Assembly: GCA_023458535.1 (NCBI GenBank) | Contig: JAEWYW010000010.1 | Coordinates: 1-62,661, forward strand | Direction: 5' to 3' | Length of the DNA stretch: 62,661 bases | Source of the DNA: Bacteroidota bacterium | GTDB lineage: Bacteria; Bacteroidota; Bacteroidia; Flavobacteriales; Weeksellaceae | In this document: one piece after another, positions 42,393 to 51,531 of the stretch | Position numbering within the stretch: position 1 is the first letter of the stretch | Layout: every line of letters starts with the position of its first letter | The notes under the pieces: generated by a model | Told to the model about the DNA's origin: nothing | Database searches by the model: none | Seen by the model: only the letters and a program-made list of their open reading frames with translations | Made by a program: the position numbers and the translations under genes

Positions 42393-44450
42393 TTACCAAA
42401 TTTTAATTCTCTCTTCTGGTTTTTTGTATAATTTATCGCCAGATTTTACATCAAACGCTTTGTAAAAAGCATCTGTGTTCACCAATGGACCAAAACTTCT
42501 GAAATATCCCGGAGAGTGAGGATCTGTTTTCACCTGATTCGTCATATACTTTTCACTTGATAAAGTTCTCCAAACGGTTGCCCAACTTAAGAAAAATCTT
42601 TGATCTTGCGTGTAACCACTTATTTTTCCTGGGTTGCCCTTGTCTTTAAGGTACATTTGCAATGCATCGAAAGCAATATTAACACCTCCTAAATCTGCAA
42701 TGTTTTCACCGTTTGTAAAGGTACCGTTTACGAAAGTTCCTTTTACTGGCTCGTATTTATCGTACTGCGCCGCCAAAGATTTTGTAACCTTCTCGAAACT
42801 CGCCTTATCTTCTGGTGTCCACCAATCTACAAGATTACCGTTGGCATCAAACTGCGCTCCAGAATCATCGAAACCATGCGTGATTTCGTGACCGATAACC
42901 GCACCAATTCCACCAAAATTAACCGCTGCATCTGCATTTGGGTTGAAGAAAGGCGGTTGTAGAATAGCTGCTGGGAAAACGATTTCATTATACAATGGGT
43001 TGTAATATGCATTTACCGTTTGTGGCGTCATGCCCCACTCTGTTTTATCAACAGGTTTTCCAATTTTAGCCAAATCTTTATTGTACTGCCATTCTGAGAT
43101 GTTCTGAAGGTTTTTATATAAAGTTCCTCCTTGACTTTCGGAAAGAATGCTAAGTTTTGAGTAATCTTTCCAAGTGTCTGGATAAGCTACTTTTACCGTG
43201 AATTTATTCAACTTCTCCAAAGCTTTTGTCTTTGTAGTAGAAGACATCCAAGAAAGATTTTTGATGTGAACATCGAAGCTCTTTTTAAGATAATCAATCA
43301 GTTCCACCATTTGAGATTTTGCAGAAGCTGGGAAATATTTATCAACATACAATTTACCAAATGCCTCACCCAAAGTTCCGTTAATCAACTGGTAACCTCT
43401 TTTGTTTAAAGCTCTTTGCTCTTGCTGCCCACTAAGATATTTTCCGTAAAATGCAAACTTCATATCGCCTAATTTTTGGCTTAAATAAGATGCATTGCTA
43501 TGAAGCATGTGGAATTTTAAATAATCCTTAACCAAAGCTAAGTTTTTATCGTTAAAGAATTTATCAAAGTTCTTGTAATAGCCCAGTTCACTAATGATTG
43601 CTTTATCTGTATTTACCCCAACACTTTTAAGATAAGCAGGAATATCAACATTTTTAACCAAAGTTTTCAATTCAGCCATTGTTTTTGGGTTGTACTGAAG
43701 CGTATTATCACGCATCTGTTCGTTGGTTAAATAGGTATTGGCAATTTGCTTTTCAAAATCAACAATCTTCTTCGCAACCTCATCAGAATTTTTATATCCT
43801 ATTTCTTTCAACATCGAAGAAACATATTTCTGATATTCAGCTAAAGTTTCGGTGTTTTTCTCGTTCACTTTCTGGTAGTAATCTCTCCCTAAACCTAAAG
43901 AGGCATCACCAAGATAGATAGCGTTCATGTTGGAATCTTTGAAATCTGAATAAACACCCCATCCGTACATAATATTTTCACCATCTCTGGTTACAGAAAT
44001 CATGTATTTCTGTAAATCACCCATGTTTTTAATGGCATCAATTTTATTGAGATTTCCTTCGATAGGTTTTATGCCATCCGCATTACGCTTGTCCATATCC
44101 ATGTAAGTGGCATATAAATCCTGAATTTTTTTGCCTTCGCTTCCTTCCGCAAATTTATCCTTAAGAAGAGAATTTAAAATCGTCATCGAGTTGTTATCGG
44201 TATCTTCAGCAAGCTTGTTAAAGCTTCCCCACGTGGGTTTATCAGCAGGTATTTTTGCTGTTTTCATCCAAGATCCGTTGACATAATTATAGAAATCGTC
44301 TTGTGGACGAACCGATTTATCCATTGCAGAAAGGTCTAAGCCTTTTTCAGTGGTCTGGCTCATAGTAGTAGTTTTTTTTGACTGCGCATCTACCGTGTTT
44401 ACAGCACATACACCAGCTAGTAAAAATAGTGATAATGTTAACTTTTTCAT
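42393..44450 (-). CDS. M13 family metallopeptidase, second copy
   Basis: This 685-residue protein has a cleavable-type signal (MKKLTLSLFLLAGVCAVNTVDAQ) instead of the clear lipoprotein signal of its paralogue. Otherwise it is closely similar along its whole length. The zinc site is VIGHEITHGFDDSGA (about 520) with GENIADLGGVNIAFDAL. DKSVRPQDDFYNYVNGSWMKTAKIP opens the M13 domain and ERIKIW closes it, identical to the paralogue's end. It degrades peptides in the periplasm. The two genes probably arose by local duplication and now have different signal types. Confidence 0.95.
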   Translation of the reverse strand: MKKLTLSLFLLAGVCAVNTVDAQSKKTTTMSQTTEKGLDLSAMDKSVRPQDDFYNYVNGSWMKTAKIPADKPTWGSFNKLAEDTDNNSMTILNSLLKDKFAEGSEGKKIQDLYATYMDMDKRNADGIKPIEGNLNKIDAIKNMGDLQKYMISVTRDGENIMYGWGVYSDFKDSNMNAIYLGDASLGLGRDYYQKVNEKNTETLAEYQKYVSSMLKEIGYKNSDEVAKKIVDFEKQIANTYLTNEQMRDNTLQYNPKTMAELKTLVKNVDIPAYLKSVGVNTDKAIISELGYYKNFDKFFNDKNLALVKDYLKFHMLHSNASYLSQKLGDMKFAFYGKYLSGQQEQRALNKRGYQLINGTLGEAFGKLYVDKYFPASAKSQMVELIDYLKKSFDVHIKNLSWMSSTTKTKALEKLNKFTVKVAYPDTWKDYSKLSILSESQGGTLYKNLQNISEWQYNKDLAKIGKPVDKTEWGMTPQTVNAYYNPLYNEIVFPAAILQPPFFNPNADAAVNFGGIGAVIGHEITHGFDDSGAQFDANGNLVDWWTPEDKASFEKVTKSLAAQYDKYEPVKGTFVNGTFTNGENIADLGGVNIAFDALQMYLKDKGNPGKISGYTQDQRFFLSWATVWRTLSSEKYMTNQVKTDPHSPGYFRSFGPLVNTDAFYKAFDVKSGDKLYKKPEERIKIW

Positions 44451-44597
44451 TGAAAAAAATTTTGAAAAATAAGTCGCAAATTACAAATACTTGTTACATT
44501 TTTCAGTAATAAATTATTATAAATTGAATTATCGAAAACCTTTTTGTGTACTTCAAGATTTAATTATTAGATCAAAATCAATTCAAATGAATTTCAT

Positions 44598-44632
44598 AAA
44601 AAAACCCGCCTTCAAAATTTGAAAACGAGTTG
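44598..44632 (-). terminator. intrinsic terminator after the superoxide dismutase gene
   Basis: AACTCGTTTTCAAA / TTTGAAGGCGGGTT (minus strand, several wobble pairs) with a run of seven T residues. Confidence 0.7.
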
Positions 44633-44653
44633 ATTTACTGATGCAAAAAAATA

Positions 44654-45322
44654 TTATTTCATTGCTGTATCGTAACGTTTTGAGATTTCATCCCAATTGA
44701 CCACCGTCCAAAGAGATTTTAAGTAATCTGCACGTTTATTTTGGTATTTTAAATAATAAGCATGTTCCCAAACATCTATCCCAAAAATAGGGGTTCCCTT
44801 AGTTTCTGCTACGTCCATTAAAGGATTATCCTGGTTTGCAGTAGAGGTAATGGCTAATTTTTTATCTGGCGTAACAATTAACCAAGCCCAACCAGAACCG
44901 AATCTGTCAGCTCCCGCTTTAGCAATTTTTTCTTTGAAAGCATCCATACTTCCGAAGCTGTCATTAATCGCTTTTGCCAGTTTTGCTGATGGTTTGGTAT
45001 CTTTTTTAGGCGTAAGCACCGTCCAGAATAGCTCGTGATTGTAATGTCCACCCGCATTGTTTCTCACTGCTGGAGATTCTTTAGAAACATGAGAAAGAAT
45101 GGTAAAAAGACTTTCCTTTTCCATTGGTGTTCCTGCAATGGCTTTATTTAAATTTGTAGTATAACCTGCAGCATGCTTTGTATAATGGATTTCCATTGTT
45201 TGTGCATCCACAGCTGACTCTAATGCGTTGTAAGCATATGGAAGTGGTGATTGCTTGAACTGGGCCGACATTATCCCTGCCGCCATTACAAAACCAAGTG
45301 TTGCTATTTTCAAAACCTTCAT
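44654..45322 (-). CDS. exported Fe/Mn superoxide dismutase
   Basis: This 222-residue protein has a signal peptide (MKVLKIATLGFVMAAGIMSAQ), unlike most Fe/Mn SODs. Metal ligands are visible in MEIHYTKHAAGY (first His), GHYNHELFWTVL (second His), and GIDVWEHAYYLKYQNKRADYL (Asp and last His). It should dismutate superoxide in the periplasm or outside the cell, which may protect against extracellular oxygen radicals. It has its own terminator. A cytoplasmic SOD gene is presumably elsewhere. Confidence 0.93.
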   Translation of the reverse strand: MKVLKIATLGFVMAAGIMSAQFKQSPLPYAYNALESAVDAQTMEIHYTKHAAGYTTNLNKAIAGTPMEKESLFTILSHVSKESPAVRNNAGGHYNHELFWTVLTPKKDTKPSAKLAKAINDSFGSMDAFKEKIAKAGADRFGSGWAWLIVTPDKKLAITSTANQDNPLMDVAETKGTPIFGIDVWEHAYYLKYQNKRADYLKSLWTVVNWDEISKRYDTAMK

Positions 45323-45413
45323 TTTTTCAATTTTTTAATTAGACGTTTATTTAATTGTTCTCAATATAGCCATTTACAGGCCGTTTTGGGTATCATTAAC
45401 AATAATTAACGCA

Positions 45414-46085
45414 CTATTTCAGTAATTTTTTGATGTCCTCAATAAGAATTTCTCTATCTGGGTGGTATTTTCCTGTGAGGCTCGCTTTTGTGCCTTCAGC
45501 ATCTTCGTAATTTAATCCAGAATAATACAAAATGGGCATTCCATCTTTCCCAAATCTGCATCTGATGTTTCCTTTTTTATCTACCAAAGCTATTTCGCCA
45601 CTGTGATTAAGACTTTCTGCCTGATCTTTTTGATCACCTACATAAATGTCAAATTTCTTTGCAATATTGCCAATGTAGCTCCTATCACCTGTTAAAAAAT
45701 GCCAATTGGGAGACTGGGCTCCTATTTTCCGCGCGTGCTCTTTTAAAATTTCAGGCGTATCGTTTTCAGGATCGATACTTATGGAGATTATTCCAAAATT
45801 AGGACTGTTGATTTCTTGCTCTATATGCCTCATATTGGTATTCATCACAGGGCAAATGGTTGGACATCTACTGAAAAAAAACTCCACCAAATACACTTTC
45901 CCCAGCATATCCTTATTCGAAATTCTTTGGTTGTTTTGATCTTTTAATGAAAATTCCGGCACCTTCATCACCGTAAAAAGCGATGAATTCATATAATTTT
46001 TAACACCAAAAATTAATACAGCAATTAATACCAAAATGGTCACGGGTATCCACCATTTTATCTTTTTTGGAGTTGATTTTTCCAT
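45414..46085 (-). CDS. SCO1/SenC family copper chaperone-like protein
   Basis: This 223-residue protein is anchored by one N-terminal membrane segment (about 11-28). The thioredoxin-like SCO domain has C74 and C78 (FSRCPTICPVMN) and the metal-binding H161 (SLNHSGEIAL). SCO proteins deliver copper to the CuA site of cytochrome c oxidase or act as redox proteins. It starts four bases past the stop of the YHS lipoprotein gene, so the two are co-transcribed and a shared copper or metal role is likely. Confidence 0.92.
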   Translation of the reverse strand: MEKSTPKKIKWWIPVTILVLIAVLIFGVKNYMNSSLFTVMKVPEFSLKDQNNQRISNKDMLGKVYLVEFFFSRCPTICPVMNTNMRHIEQEINSPNFGIISISIDPENDTPEILKEHARKIGAQSPNWHFLTGDRSYIGNIAKKFDIYVGDQKDQAESLNHSGEIALVDKKGNIRCRFGKDGMPILYYSGLNYEDAEGTKASLTGKYHPDREILIEDIKKLLK

Positions 46086-46089
46086 GTGA

Positions 46090-46353
46090 TTATTTTAGAA
46101 ATGAATCTGGGTTTTTCTTGAATTCTTCCTTACATAAAGAACTGCAAAAACCATATACCTGACCTTTGTACTGTATGGTATCGCTAAGATGATCGGCGGT
46201 TTTCATGTGACAAACTGGGTCTTCGGCATTCACCACTTGTACATTGATCTTTCTGCCAGTTTCCATTTCAGAGACCTGCTTTACTTCAAGATTTTTTTTC
46301 TCACATGATACAAAAGCTATTGCTAGAATGCAGATTGCGATTAAATTTTTCAT
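46090..46353 (-). CDS. YHS-domain lipoprotein
   Basis: This 87-residue protein has a lipobox (AIAFVSC, Cys17). The YHS domain from about 42 holds AEDPVCHMKTADHL with C48, and QVYGFCSSLCKEEFKKNP with C70 and C74. YHS domains bind copper or other soft metals and often sit in copper ATPases. Here it is alone and tethered in the envelope, next to the SCO gene. Metal delivery to SCO or to cytochrome oxidase is an inference from the context. Confidence 0.9.
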   Translation of the reverse strand: MKNLIAICILAIAFVSCEKKNLEVKQVSEMETGRKINVQVVNAEDPVCHMKTADHLSDTIQYKGQVYGFCSSLCKEEFKKNPDSFLK

Positions 46354-46406
46354 ATTTTTTTATTAAATATTTTTCTTAAATAAATTATTTTACAAAGAGA
46401 TAAGTA

Positions 46407-47651
46407 TTAAACCAAAATACTCACTAAATCCTGAATGACACGCTGCGCAACAAAATTCATAAAATCGTTACGTTCCAAATGCGGCAGATACAGATGCGAG
46501 ACCTTTTCCTGATTCTTTACACGAATTGCGTAATAAACATTGCCCACCTCTTTGCCATCTTCACCTTTACCAGGCCCTGCCACGCCTGTAGTTGATATGC
46601 AGATATCGGATTGGAAAAGCTGCTGACCACCGCGAGCCATTTCTAAGGCTACCTCTTCGCTCACAACGGTTTTTTCTGAAATTGTTTCTGATGATACTTT
46701 TAAAATATCAATTTTCTTCTGAGTAGCATAGCTTACCATTCCGCCCAAAAAGTAATTGGAACTTCCGGCAACAGAAGTGATTAATTTCGAAATTTCACCG
46801 CCTGTACAGCTTTCAGCAGTTGAAAGCGTAAGATTTTGCTCGGTAAGAATTTCACCTAAGATTTTTTCTATTTTATCCTCATGAGTTGCAATTACGTGGT
46901 CGCCAATTATTTGTAATAAAGAGGTTATCTGTTTTTCAACATCAGCTTCTAAAATATTTACATCAAATCCATTCGCTGTTAGCCTTAACTTTACACGAGT
47001 TCCAATTGGTAGGTAAGATAAAGAAATATGCGCCGGAAGTTCATCTTCCCAATCTGAAATTTTTGCCGCTAAAATGCTTTCAGGCATGTTGACCACCGAA
47101 ACTATCCTCGTAAAAATGGAATCTAAGTCAAATTTATTCTTTAAAAAAGGGATAATTTTATCTTTGATCAGAGGCTTAACCTCGTAAGGAACACCTGGCA
47201 ATGAAAAAACTAATTTTCCATTTTCTTCGATCATTTGACACGGCGCAGTTCCGAAATCATTCTGAAAAACTCTAGCTCTCGATAATACATCTGCCTGACT
47301 GCGATTGAGCTCCAATAAATACTGTCTGTCCCGTTTTAATAAATAATCGGACAGATGCTGGTAGGTTTTTTCGTCATTGATTAATTGATCATCAAAAAAT
47401 TCAGCAAACGCCTTTTTGGTTTTATCATCTCTTGTAGGGCCTAAACCACCCGTTGTAATGACTATATCACCTAACTTAAATGCATCCGACAAAGTGGTTT
47501 TTATGATATCAATATCATCTGAAATGGTAAAAATCTGCTTCACCGCAATGCCTATGGCTTTAAGCTCTGTTGCAATAAGATTGGAATTGGTATCGATGGT
47601 GTTTCCTGAAAGTATTTCGTCACCAATGGTGATGAGAACAGCATTTTGCAT
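46407..47651 (-). CDS. cinA: CinA family protein (nicotinamide-nucleotide amidase)
   Basis: This 414-residue protein has two domains. The N-terminal MoaB/MoeA-like domain (about 1-170) starts AVLITIGDEILSGNTIDTNS and contains TTGGLGPTRDDKT. The C-terminal PncC-like amidase (about 255-410) has LSTAESCTGGEISKLITSVAGSS, GGMVSYATQKKIDIL and STTGVAGPGKGEDGKEVGNVYYAI. The amidase recycles NMN to NaMN; the N-terminal half is an ADP-ribose pyrophosphatase-type domain in some members. Full length. Confidence 0.95.
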   Translation of the reverse strand: MQNAVLITIGDEILSGNTIDTNSNLIATELKAIGIAVKQIFTISDDIDIIKTTLSDAFKLGDIVITTGGLGPTRDDKTKKAFAEFFDDQLINDEKTYQHLSDYLLKRDRQYLLELNRSQADVLSRARVFQNDFGTAPCQMIEENGKLVFSLPGVPYEVKPLIKDKIIPFLKNKFDLDSIFTRIVSVVNMPESILAAKISDWEDELPAHISLSYLPIGTRVKLRLTANGFDVNILEADVEKQITSLLQIIGDHVIATHEDKIEKILGEILTEQNLTLSTAESCTGGEISKLITSVAGSSNYFLGGMVSYATQKKIDILKVSSETISEKTVVSEEVALEMARGGQQLFQSDICISTTGVAGPGKGEDGKEVGNVYYAIRVKNQEKVSHLYLPHLERNDFMNFVAQRVIQDLVSILV

Positions 47652-47690
47652 AATTGAAATTTACAGAACAAAGTTCGGGAAAAGAAATAA

Positions 47691-47716
47691 AAAAAAGCAG
47701 TTTTAAAACTGCTTTT
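47691..47716 (-). terminator. intrinsic terminator after the lipocalin gene
   Basis: Perfect AAAAGCAGTTTT / AAAACTGCTTTT palindrome, then T run on the minus strand. Confidence 0.85.
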
Positions 47717-47720
47717 ATCT

Positions 47721-48272
47721 CTAATCTATATCATGCTCTGTCCAATAAATATCTCGCGGATCGTAGCCTAATCTAATGGCTTGTAATAAATATTCTTCAC
47801 GAATTTCATCTGGAATCGTTTTTTCACGTGATAATATCCACATGTATTTTGTACTGTTACCAACTACTAGCGCATATTTGTAATCATCGTCAATAGCAAT
47901 AACATTATAACCTGCCCAAAAAGGTTTCTGGAAACTAACTTTTAATCTTGCTCTGCTTTTTTTCCCTACAAAACGAATTTCTCCTTCCGCAGATTTCCAT
48001 TTTTTAGATCGTGTGTTATACCCAATATTTAAAACTTTTATGGTTCCATCATCATCTACAGAATAGTTGGCTGTAACATTGCTCATATTTTTTTCATGAC
48101 GAAAATCCAAACGAGCTATTTCATACCATTTTCCTAAATACTTCAAAATATCAAACTTTTTTATAGGTTTTGCACCTTTCGGAAGTCTTGTTTGTCGGTT
48201 TTTTAAATACAATGCTCCTACCAGCGCTGCACCCGCAGAGAGCAGCAGTTTTTCAGAATTCTTCATTTTCAT
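47721..48272 (-). CDS. membrane-anchored bacterial lipocalin (Blc-like)
   Basis: This 183-residue protein has a short hydrophobic N-terminal stretch (KLLLSAGAALVGALYL, about 7-22), likely an anchor. The lipocalin domain starts KKFDILKYLGKWYEIARLDF (about 38-57, with the G-x-W motif). NVTANYSVDDDGTIKVLNIGY, VIAIDDDYKYALVVGN and ILSREKTIP are Blc/apoD-type strands. It probably binds or carries a small lipid or fatty acid in the periplasm. Alone between two terminators. Confidence 0.88.
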   Translation of the reverse strand: MKMKNSEKLLLSAGAALVGALYLKNRQTRLPKGAKPIKKFDILKYLGKWYEIARLDFRHEKNMSNVTANYSVDDDGTIKVLNIGYNTRSKKWKSAEGEIRFVGKKSRARLKVSFQKPFWAGYNVIAIDDDYKYALVVGNSTKYMWILSREKTIPDEIREEYLLQAIRLGYDPRDIYWTEHDID

Positions 48273-48378
48273 TTCTTTTTAAGTGTGATAAATTAACCAC
48301 AAAAACATTGCCTCCTTATGCAAACCATATAAAAATATTGGGTTTATTATATTTTGCGAAAGATGTCCTGGTTTAAAG

Positions 48379-49224
48379 TTATTTAAAAATTTCTGCTAAA
48401 AAACTTTTCATTTCTTGCCAAGATTTTTCGTCTGCCTCTTTGTTATAAGCTATTTTCAGATCGAATTTCTTACCAATTTCCGTAGCTTCCGGGTTGGTAA
48501 ATGCGTGTATAGCATTAGGATAATTGATAAATTTATACTGAATTTTTGCAGAATCCATTTCTTTTTTAAAAGCATCAATTTCCTTTTGAGGAATAAAAGA
48601 ATCTGCTTCGCCATTAAGAACTAGAATTTTAGACTGTGAATGAGTAGGTTTAACGCCTGTCATTAAATTCCCATGAAAACTTACTGCTCCTTTAAGATCA
48701 GTTTCCTGACGAGCCATATTTAATGCCATTGCTCCACCAAAACAATATCCTATTACGGCCATTTTATTTTTATCGGCATTTTTAAAAGTCAATGCCTTAG
48801 ATTTCGCCGCATCGAAAACGGATTTAGCCAGGGCTGGATTTCCTCCGTAAAACTGACTGGCCAGTTGATTGGCATCTTTAGGATGATCAACCACTTTACC
48901 ATTGCCATAAAAATCCACAGCCATTGCAAAATATCCTAGCTCTGCCAACTGCTTAGCTCTGTTTTTAGCATAGTTGTTGAGTCCCCACCACTCTGGAATA
49001 ACGAAAACAACAGGTTTTATCTCTGTGGAATCTCCTTTGTAGGCAATAAAGGATTTATAGGACTTTCCGTCCGCCGCGTACACAACTTCTTCTGTTTTAA
49101 TAACATTCACCGCAGTTTCGCTTGTGTGTGATTTCGTAGTCTCTTCGGGCTTTTTGGGATTTTCCTTGCACGAAAAAAACACCAGAGCAACAACGGAAAC
49201 GAACAATGTTTTATAGAATTTCAT
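48379..49224 (-). CDS. dienelactone hydrolase family lipoprotein
   Basis: This 281-residue protein has a lipobox (VALVFFSC, Cys19). The alpha/beta-hydrolase domain reads VVFVIPEWWGLNNYAKNRAKQLAELGYFAMAVDFYGNG, the nucleophile AVIGYCFGGAMALN (Cys, as in dienelactone hydrolases), an Asp in LNGEADSFIP and a His in PNAIHAFTNPEAT. Usual length with an N-terminal extension. Its substrate is unknown; secretion to the envelope is unusual for classical dienelactone hydrolase, so a detoxifying esterase role is possible. Confidence 0.9.
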   Translation of the reverse strand: MKFYKTLFVSVVALVFFSCKENPKKPEETTKSHTSETAVNVIKTEEVVYAADGKSYKSFIAYKGDSTEIKPVVFVIPEWWGLNNYAKNRAKQLAELGYFAMAVDFYGNGKVVDHPKDANQLASQFYGGNPALAKSVFDAAKSKALTFKNADKNKMAVIGYCFGGAMALNMARQETDLKGAVSFHGNLMTGVKPTHSQSKILVLNGEADSFIPQKEIDAFKKEMDSAKIQYKFINYPNAIHAFTNPEATEIGKKFDLKIAYNKEADEKSWQEMKSFLAEIFK

Positions 49225-49256
49225 ATTTAAATTGATTTGGAAAAATAAAGTTAATA

Positions 49257-49289
49257 AAAAAACGCTTCCCTTGCGAGAAACGTTTTTTT
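49257..49289 (-). terminator. intrinsic terminator after lipA
   Basis: AAAAAACGTTTC / GAAGCGTTTTTT stem (minus strand, one wobble pair) with an unpaired centre and a T run. Confidence 0.75.
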
Positions 49290-49310
49290 AAATATTGGTG
49301 TTAAAATATT

Positions 49311-50177
49311 TTAGTGGATATGCTTTTCTGCATGGTAAGAGCTTCGCACCAAAGGCGAGCTTTCCACATGTCTGAAACCTAAACTTCTTGCAAAAGCTCC
49401 GTATTCATCAAATTCTTCTGGTGTGATAAATCTTTTTACTGGCAAGTGCTTTTTTGTGGGTTGTAAATACTGACCTAATGTAATAACATCCACATTGGCA
49501 TTTCTAATATCCTCAATCGTTTGGAAAACCTCATCTTTCTCCTCACCTAAGCCTAGCATAACACCAGTTTTTGTTCTTCTTTGTCCAGCCTCTTTTAAAT
49601 ATCTTAAAACTTCTAAACTTCTTTCGTATTTGGCTTGAATTCGTACTTCGCGTGTTAATCTCTTTACTGTTTCCATATTGTGGGAAATTACCTCCGGTGC
49701 AACATCTACCAACCTATCAATATGTTTGGTAATCCCCTGAAAATCTGGAATCAGCGTTTCCATGGTGGTTCCTGGTGAAATTCTTCGCACTGCATTTACG
49801 GTCTCTGCCCAAAGTATAGAACCCATATCTTTTAAATCATCTCTATCAACCGAAGTCAGTACGGCGTGTTTAATCTTCATTAATTTTATAGAGCGAGCCA
49901 CCTTTTCAGGTTCGTCCCAGTTAACATCTAAAGGTTTTCCGGTTTTTACACCACAGAAACCGCAAGATCGTGTGCAAATATTGCCTAAAATCATGAAGGT
50001 AGCAGTACCTTCACCCCAGCATTCACCCATATTGGGACAAGATCCACTTTGGCAAATGGTATTCAGCTTATATTTATCTACCAAACTTCTCAGTTCACGA
50101 TAATTTTTACCAGTAGGTAACTTTACACGGATCCACTTTGGTTTTTGGATGGTTGTATCTTGAATAGTATTTTCCAC
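49311..50177 (-). CDS. lipA: lipoyl synthase
   Basis: This 288-residue radical-SAM enzyme inserts two sulfurs into octanoyl groups to make lipoate for 2-oxoacid dehydrogenases and the glycine cleavage system. The auxiliary cluster cysteines are C42, C47, C53 (CQSGSCPNMGEC) and the radical-SAM ones C68, C72, C75 (CTRSCGFC). VTLGQYLQPTKKHLPVKRF and the C-terminal VRSSYHAEKH, with the conserved Ser, complete the family pattern. Promoter: TTG-N22-TAACTTTG ahead. Confidence 0.97.
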   Translation of the reverse strand: MENTIQDTTIQKPKWIRVKLPTGKNYRELRSLVDKYKLNTICQSGSCPNMGECWGEGTATFMILGNICTRSCGFCGVKTGKPLDVNWDEPEKVARSIKLMKIKHAVLTSVDRDDLKDMGSILWAETVNAVRRISPGTTMETLIPDFQGITKHIDRLVDVAPEVISHNMETVKRLTREVRIQAKYERSLEVLRYLKEAGQRRTKTGVMLGLGEEKDEVFQTIEDIRNANVDVITLGQYLQPTKKHLPVKRFITPEEFDEYGAFARSLGFRHVESSPLVRSSYHAEKHIH

Positions 50178-50197
50178 AGAAATTATAAATTGAAGGT

Positions 50198-50230
50198 CAA
50201 AGTTACGGAATTTTTAATCGAAACCATCAA
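50198..50230 (-). promoter_or_regulatory. promoter of lipA
   Basis: TAACTTTG (50198-50205) and TTG (50228-50230) on the minus strand, 22 bp apart; the -7 box lies 20 bases before the ATG. Confidence 0.55.
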
Positions 50231-50282
50231 CGATGAAAATTGATGCAATGGATATTATGCTTACCTTTAAAATAAAAATCAA

Positions 50283-50918
50283 ATGAAAACTGTCCTATGT
50301 TTCAGCATATTGATGACGGGAATATTATCGGCACAAAGCGAATTCCAACCTGAAGGATCGGAACTCACAATGAGTATTAAAGGTGATTTGGATGATGATA
50401 AAGTTCCAGAAATGGTAAATATCTACACATTGAAAGATACTACAGACATGGGAAATGTACGGGAAATTCAAATTTTGAAAAGAATGAATAATAAATGGAT
50501 GGTGTGGGAAAAATCAAGAAAAGCAGTACTGCCTTCCAAGGGAGGAGGAATGTCTGGTGACCCATTGGATGATGTTGAAATTTCAAAAGGAATTCTGATC
50601 ATAAATCAGGCCGGTGGAAGCAGTTGGAAATGGGCAAACACCGATAAATACAGATTTCAGCATGGAAATTTTGAACTTATTGGTTATTCCACCACCTATG
50701 GCAGATTAGGTGATTATTGGGCGGATGTTGATTTTAATCTCTCCACAGGAAAATTGGCTTATACCAAAGAAGTAGACGATACTAGCGATCCTGAAAACGG
50801 AAAATCTGAATCGGAAACGATTATAAGAAAAGGCTTTAAAATCAACCTCCGAAACAGATCTGATTTTAAAAAAACTTACTTCATTTTACCAAAGACAAAA
50901 GCAAAAATTTATTTGTAA
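50283..50918 (+). CDS. hypothetical exported protein with FG-GAP-like repeat
   Basis: This 211-residue protein has a signal peptide (MKTVLCFSILMTGILSAQ). The stretch MSIKGDLDDDKVPEMVNIY is like an FG-GAP/integrin-type repeat, with its calcium-binding DxDxDxxxE pattern. The rest has alternating strands and no clear catalytic residues. Proteins of this type are secreted with unknown function. It is divergent from lipA and meets the sigma factor gene tail to tail with one base between. Confidence 0.75.
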   Translation: MKTVLCFSILMTGILSAQSEFQPEGSELTMSIKGDLDDDKVPEMVNIYTLKDTTDMGNVREIQILKRMNNKWMVWEKSRKAVLPSKGGGMSGDPLDDVEISKGILIINQAGGSSWKWANTDKYRFQHGNFELIGYSTTYGRLGDYWADVDFNLSTGKLAYTKEVDDTSDPENGKSESETIIRKGFKINLRNRSDFKKTYFILPKTKAKIYL

Positions 50919-50919
50919 A

Positions 50920-51480
50920 CTACGCGTCGTCCTCTTCATTATTTTTCAGAATATCTGCCAAGACATTTTTTGCCCGCATTACCCGAACTTTAGCATTTGA
51001 AACCGAAATTCCGAGTTCTTCAGCAATTTCTTTAATGCTCATTTCCTCAAAAAATCTCAGTTTGATAATATCTTGATAATTGGTTTCAAGAGAATCTATT
51101 ATATTAAGAATTTTTTCCTGTTCCTCATCGGAAATAAGGAGTTCCTCTGGTGACTTCGCATAATCATTTTTCACTTCCTGAAGAAGATCCACAGTATCTT
51201 GGTTCTCGCGTTTTTTCTTCCTCCAATAATCAATAATGGTATTTTGAGCAATGGTAAGTACCCAAGTTTTAAACTGAAAGTTGGGATCGTACAAATCTAA
51301 TTTAGAAAGCACTTTAGAGAAAACATTTACCGTAATTTCGTCTGCATCATGTTCATCCTGCACCTTTTTCATCACAAAAGAAAAGACATCCACCCAATAC
51401 GTATTAATAAGTTTGGTTTGGGCTTTTTGATCTTTGAGTTTAGCGGCTTGTATGAGTGCGAATAGCTGTTCTTTCTTCAT
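50920..51480 (-). CDS. ECF RNA polymerase sigma factor
   Basis: The ATG at 51480 gives 186 residues (MKKEQLFALIQAAKLKDQKA). Region 2 reads TKLINTYWVDVFSFVMKK..DADEITVNVFSKVLSKL, and FKTWVLTIAQNTIIDYWRKKKR follows. Region 4 (about 130-178) has YQDIIKLRFFEEMSIKEIAEELGISVSNAKVRVMRAKN. It lacks an anti-sigma gene next to it; instead it follows the M1 peptidase gene on the same strand. Extracytoplasmic sensing is the usual role; target genes are unknown. Confidence 0.93.
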   Translation of the reverse strand: MKKEQLFALIQAAKLKDQKAQTKLINTYWVDVFSFVMKKVQDEHDADEITVNVFSKVLSKLDLYDPNFQFKTWVLTIAQNTIIDYWRKKKRENQDTVDLLQEVKNDYAKSPEELLISDEEQEKILNIIDSLETNYQDIIKLRFFEEMSIKEIAEELGISVSNAKVRVMRAKNVLADILKNNEEDDA

Positions 51481-51531
51481 TTTACACAAAGGTAGCAAAA
51501 CATCAGTAACGACATCATTTCTGTGCGATTA

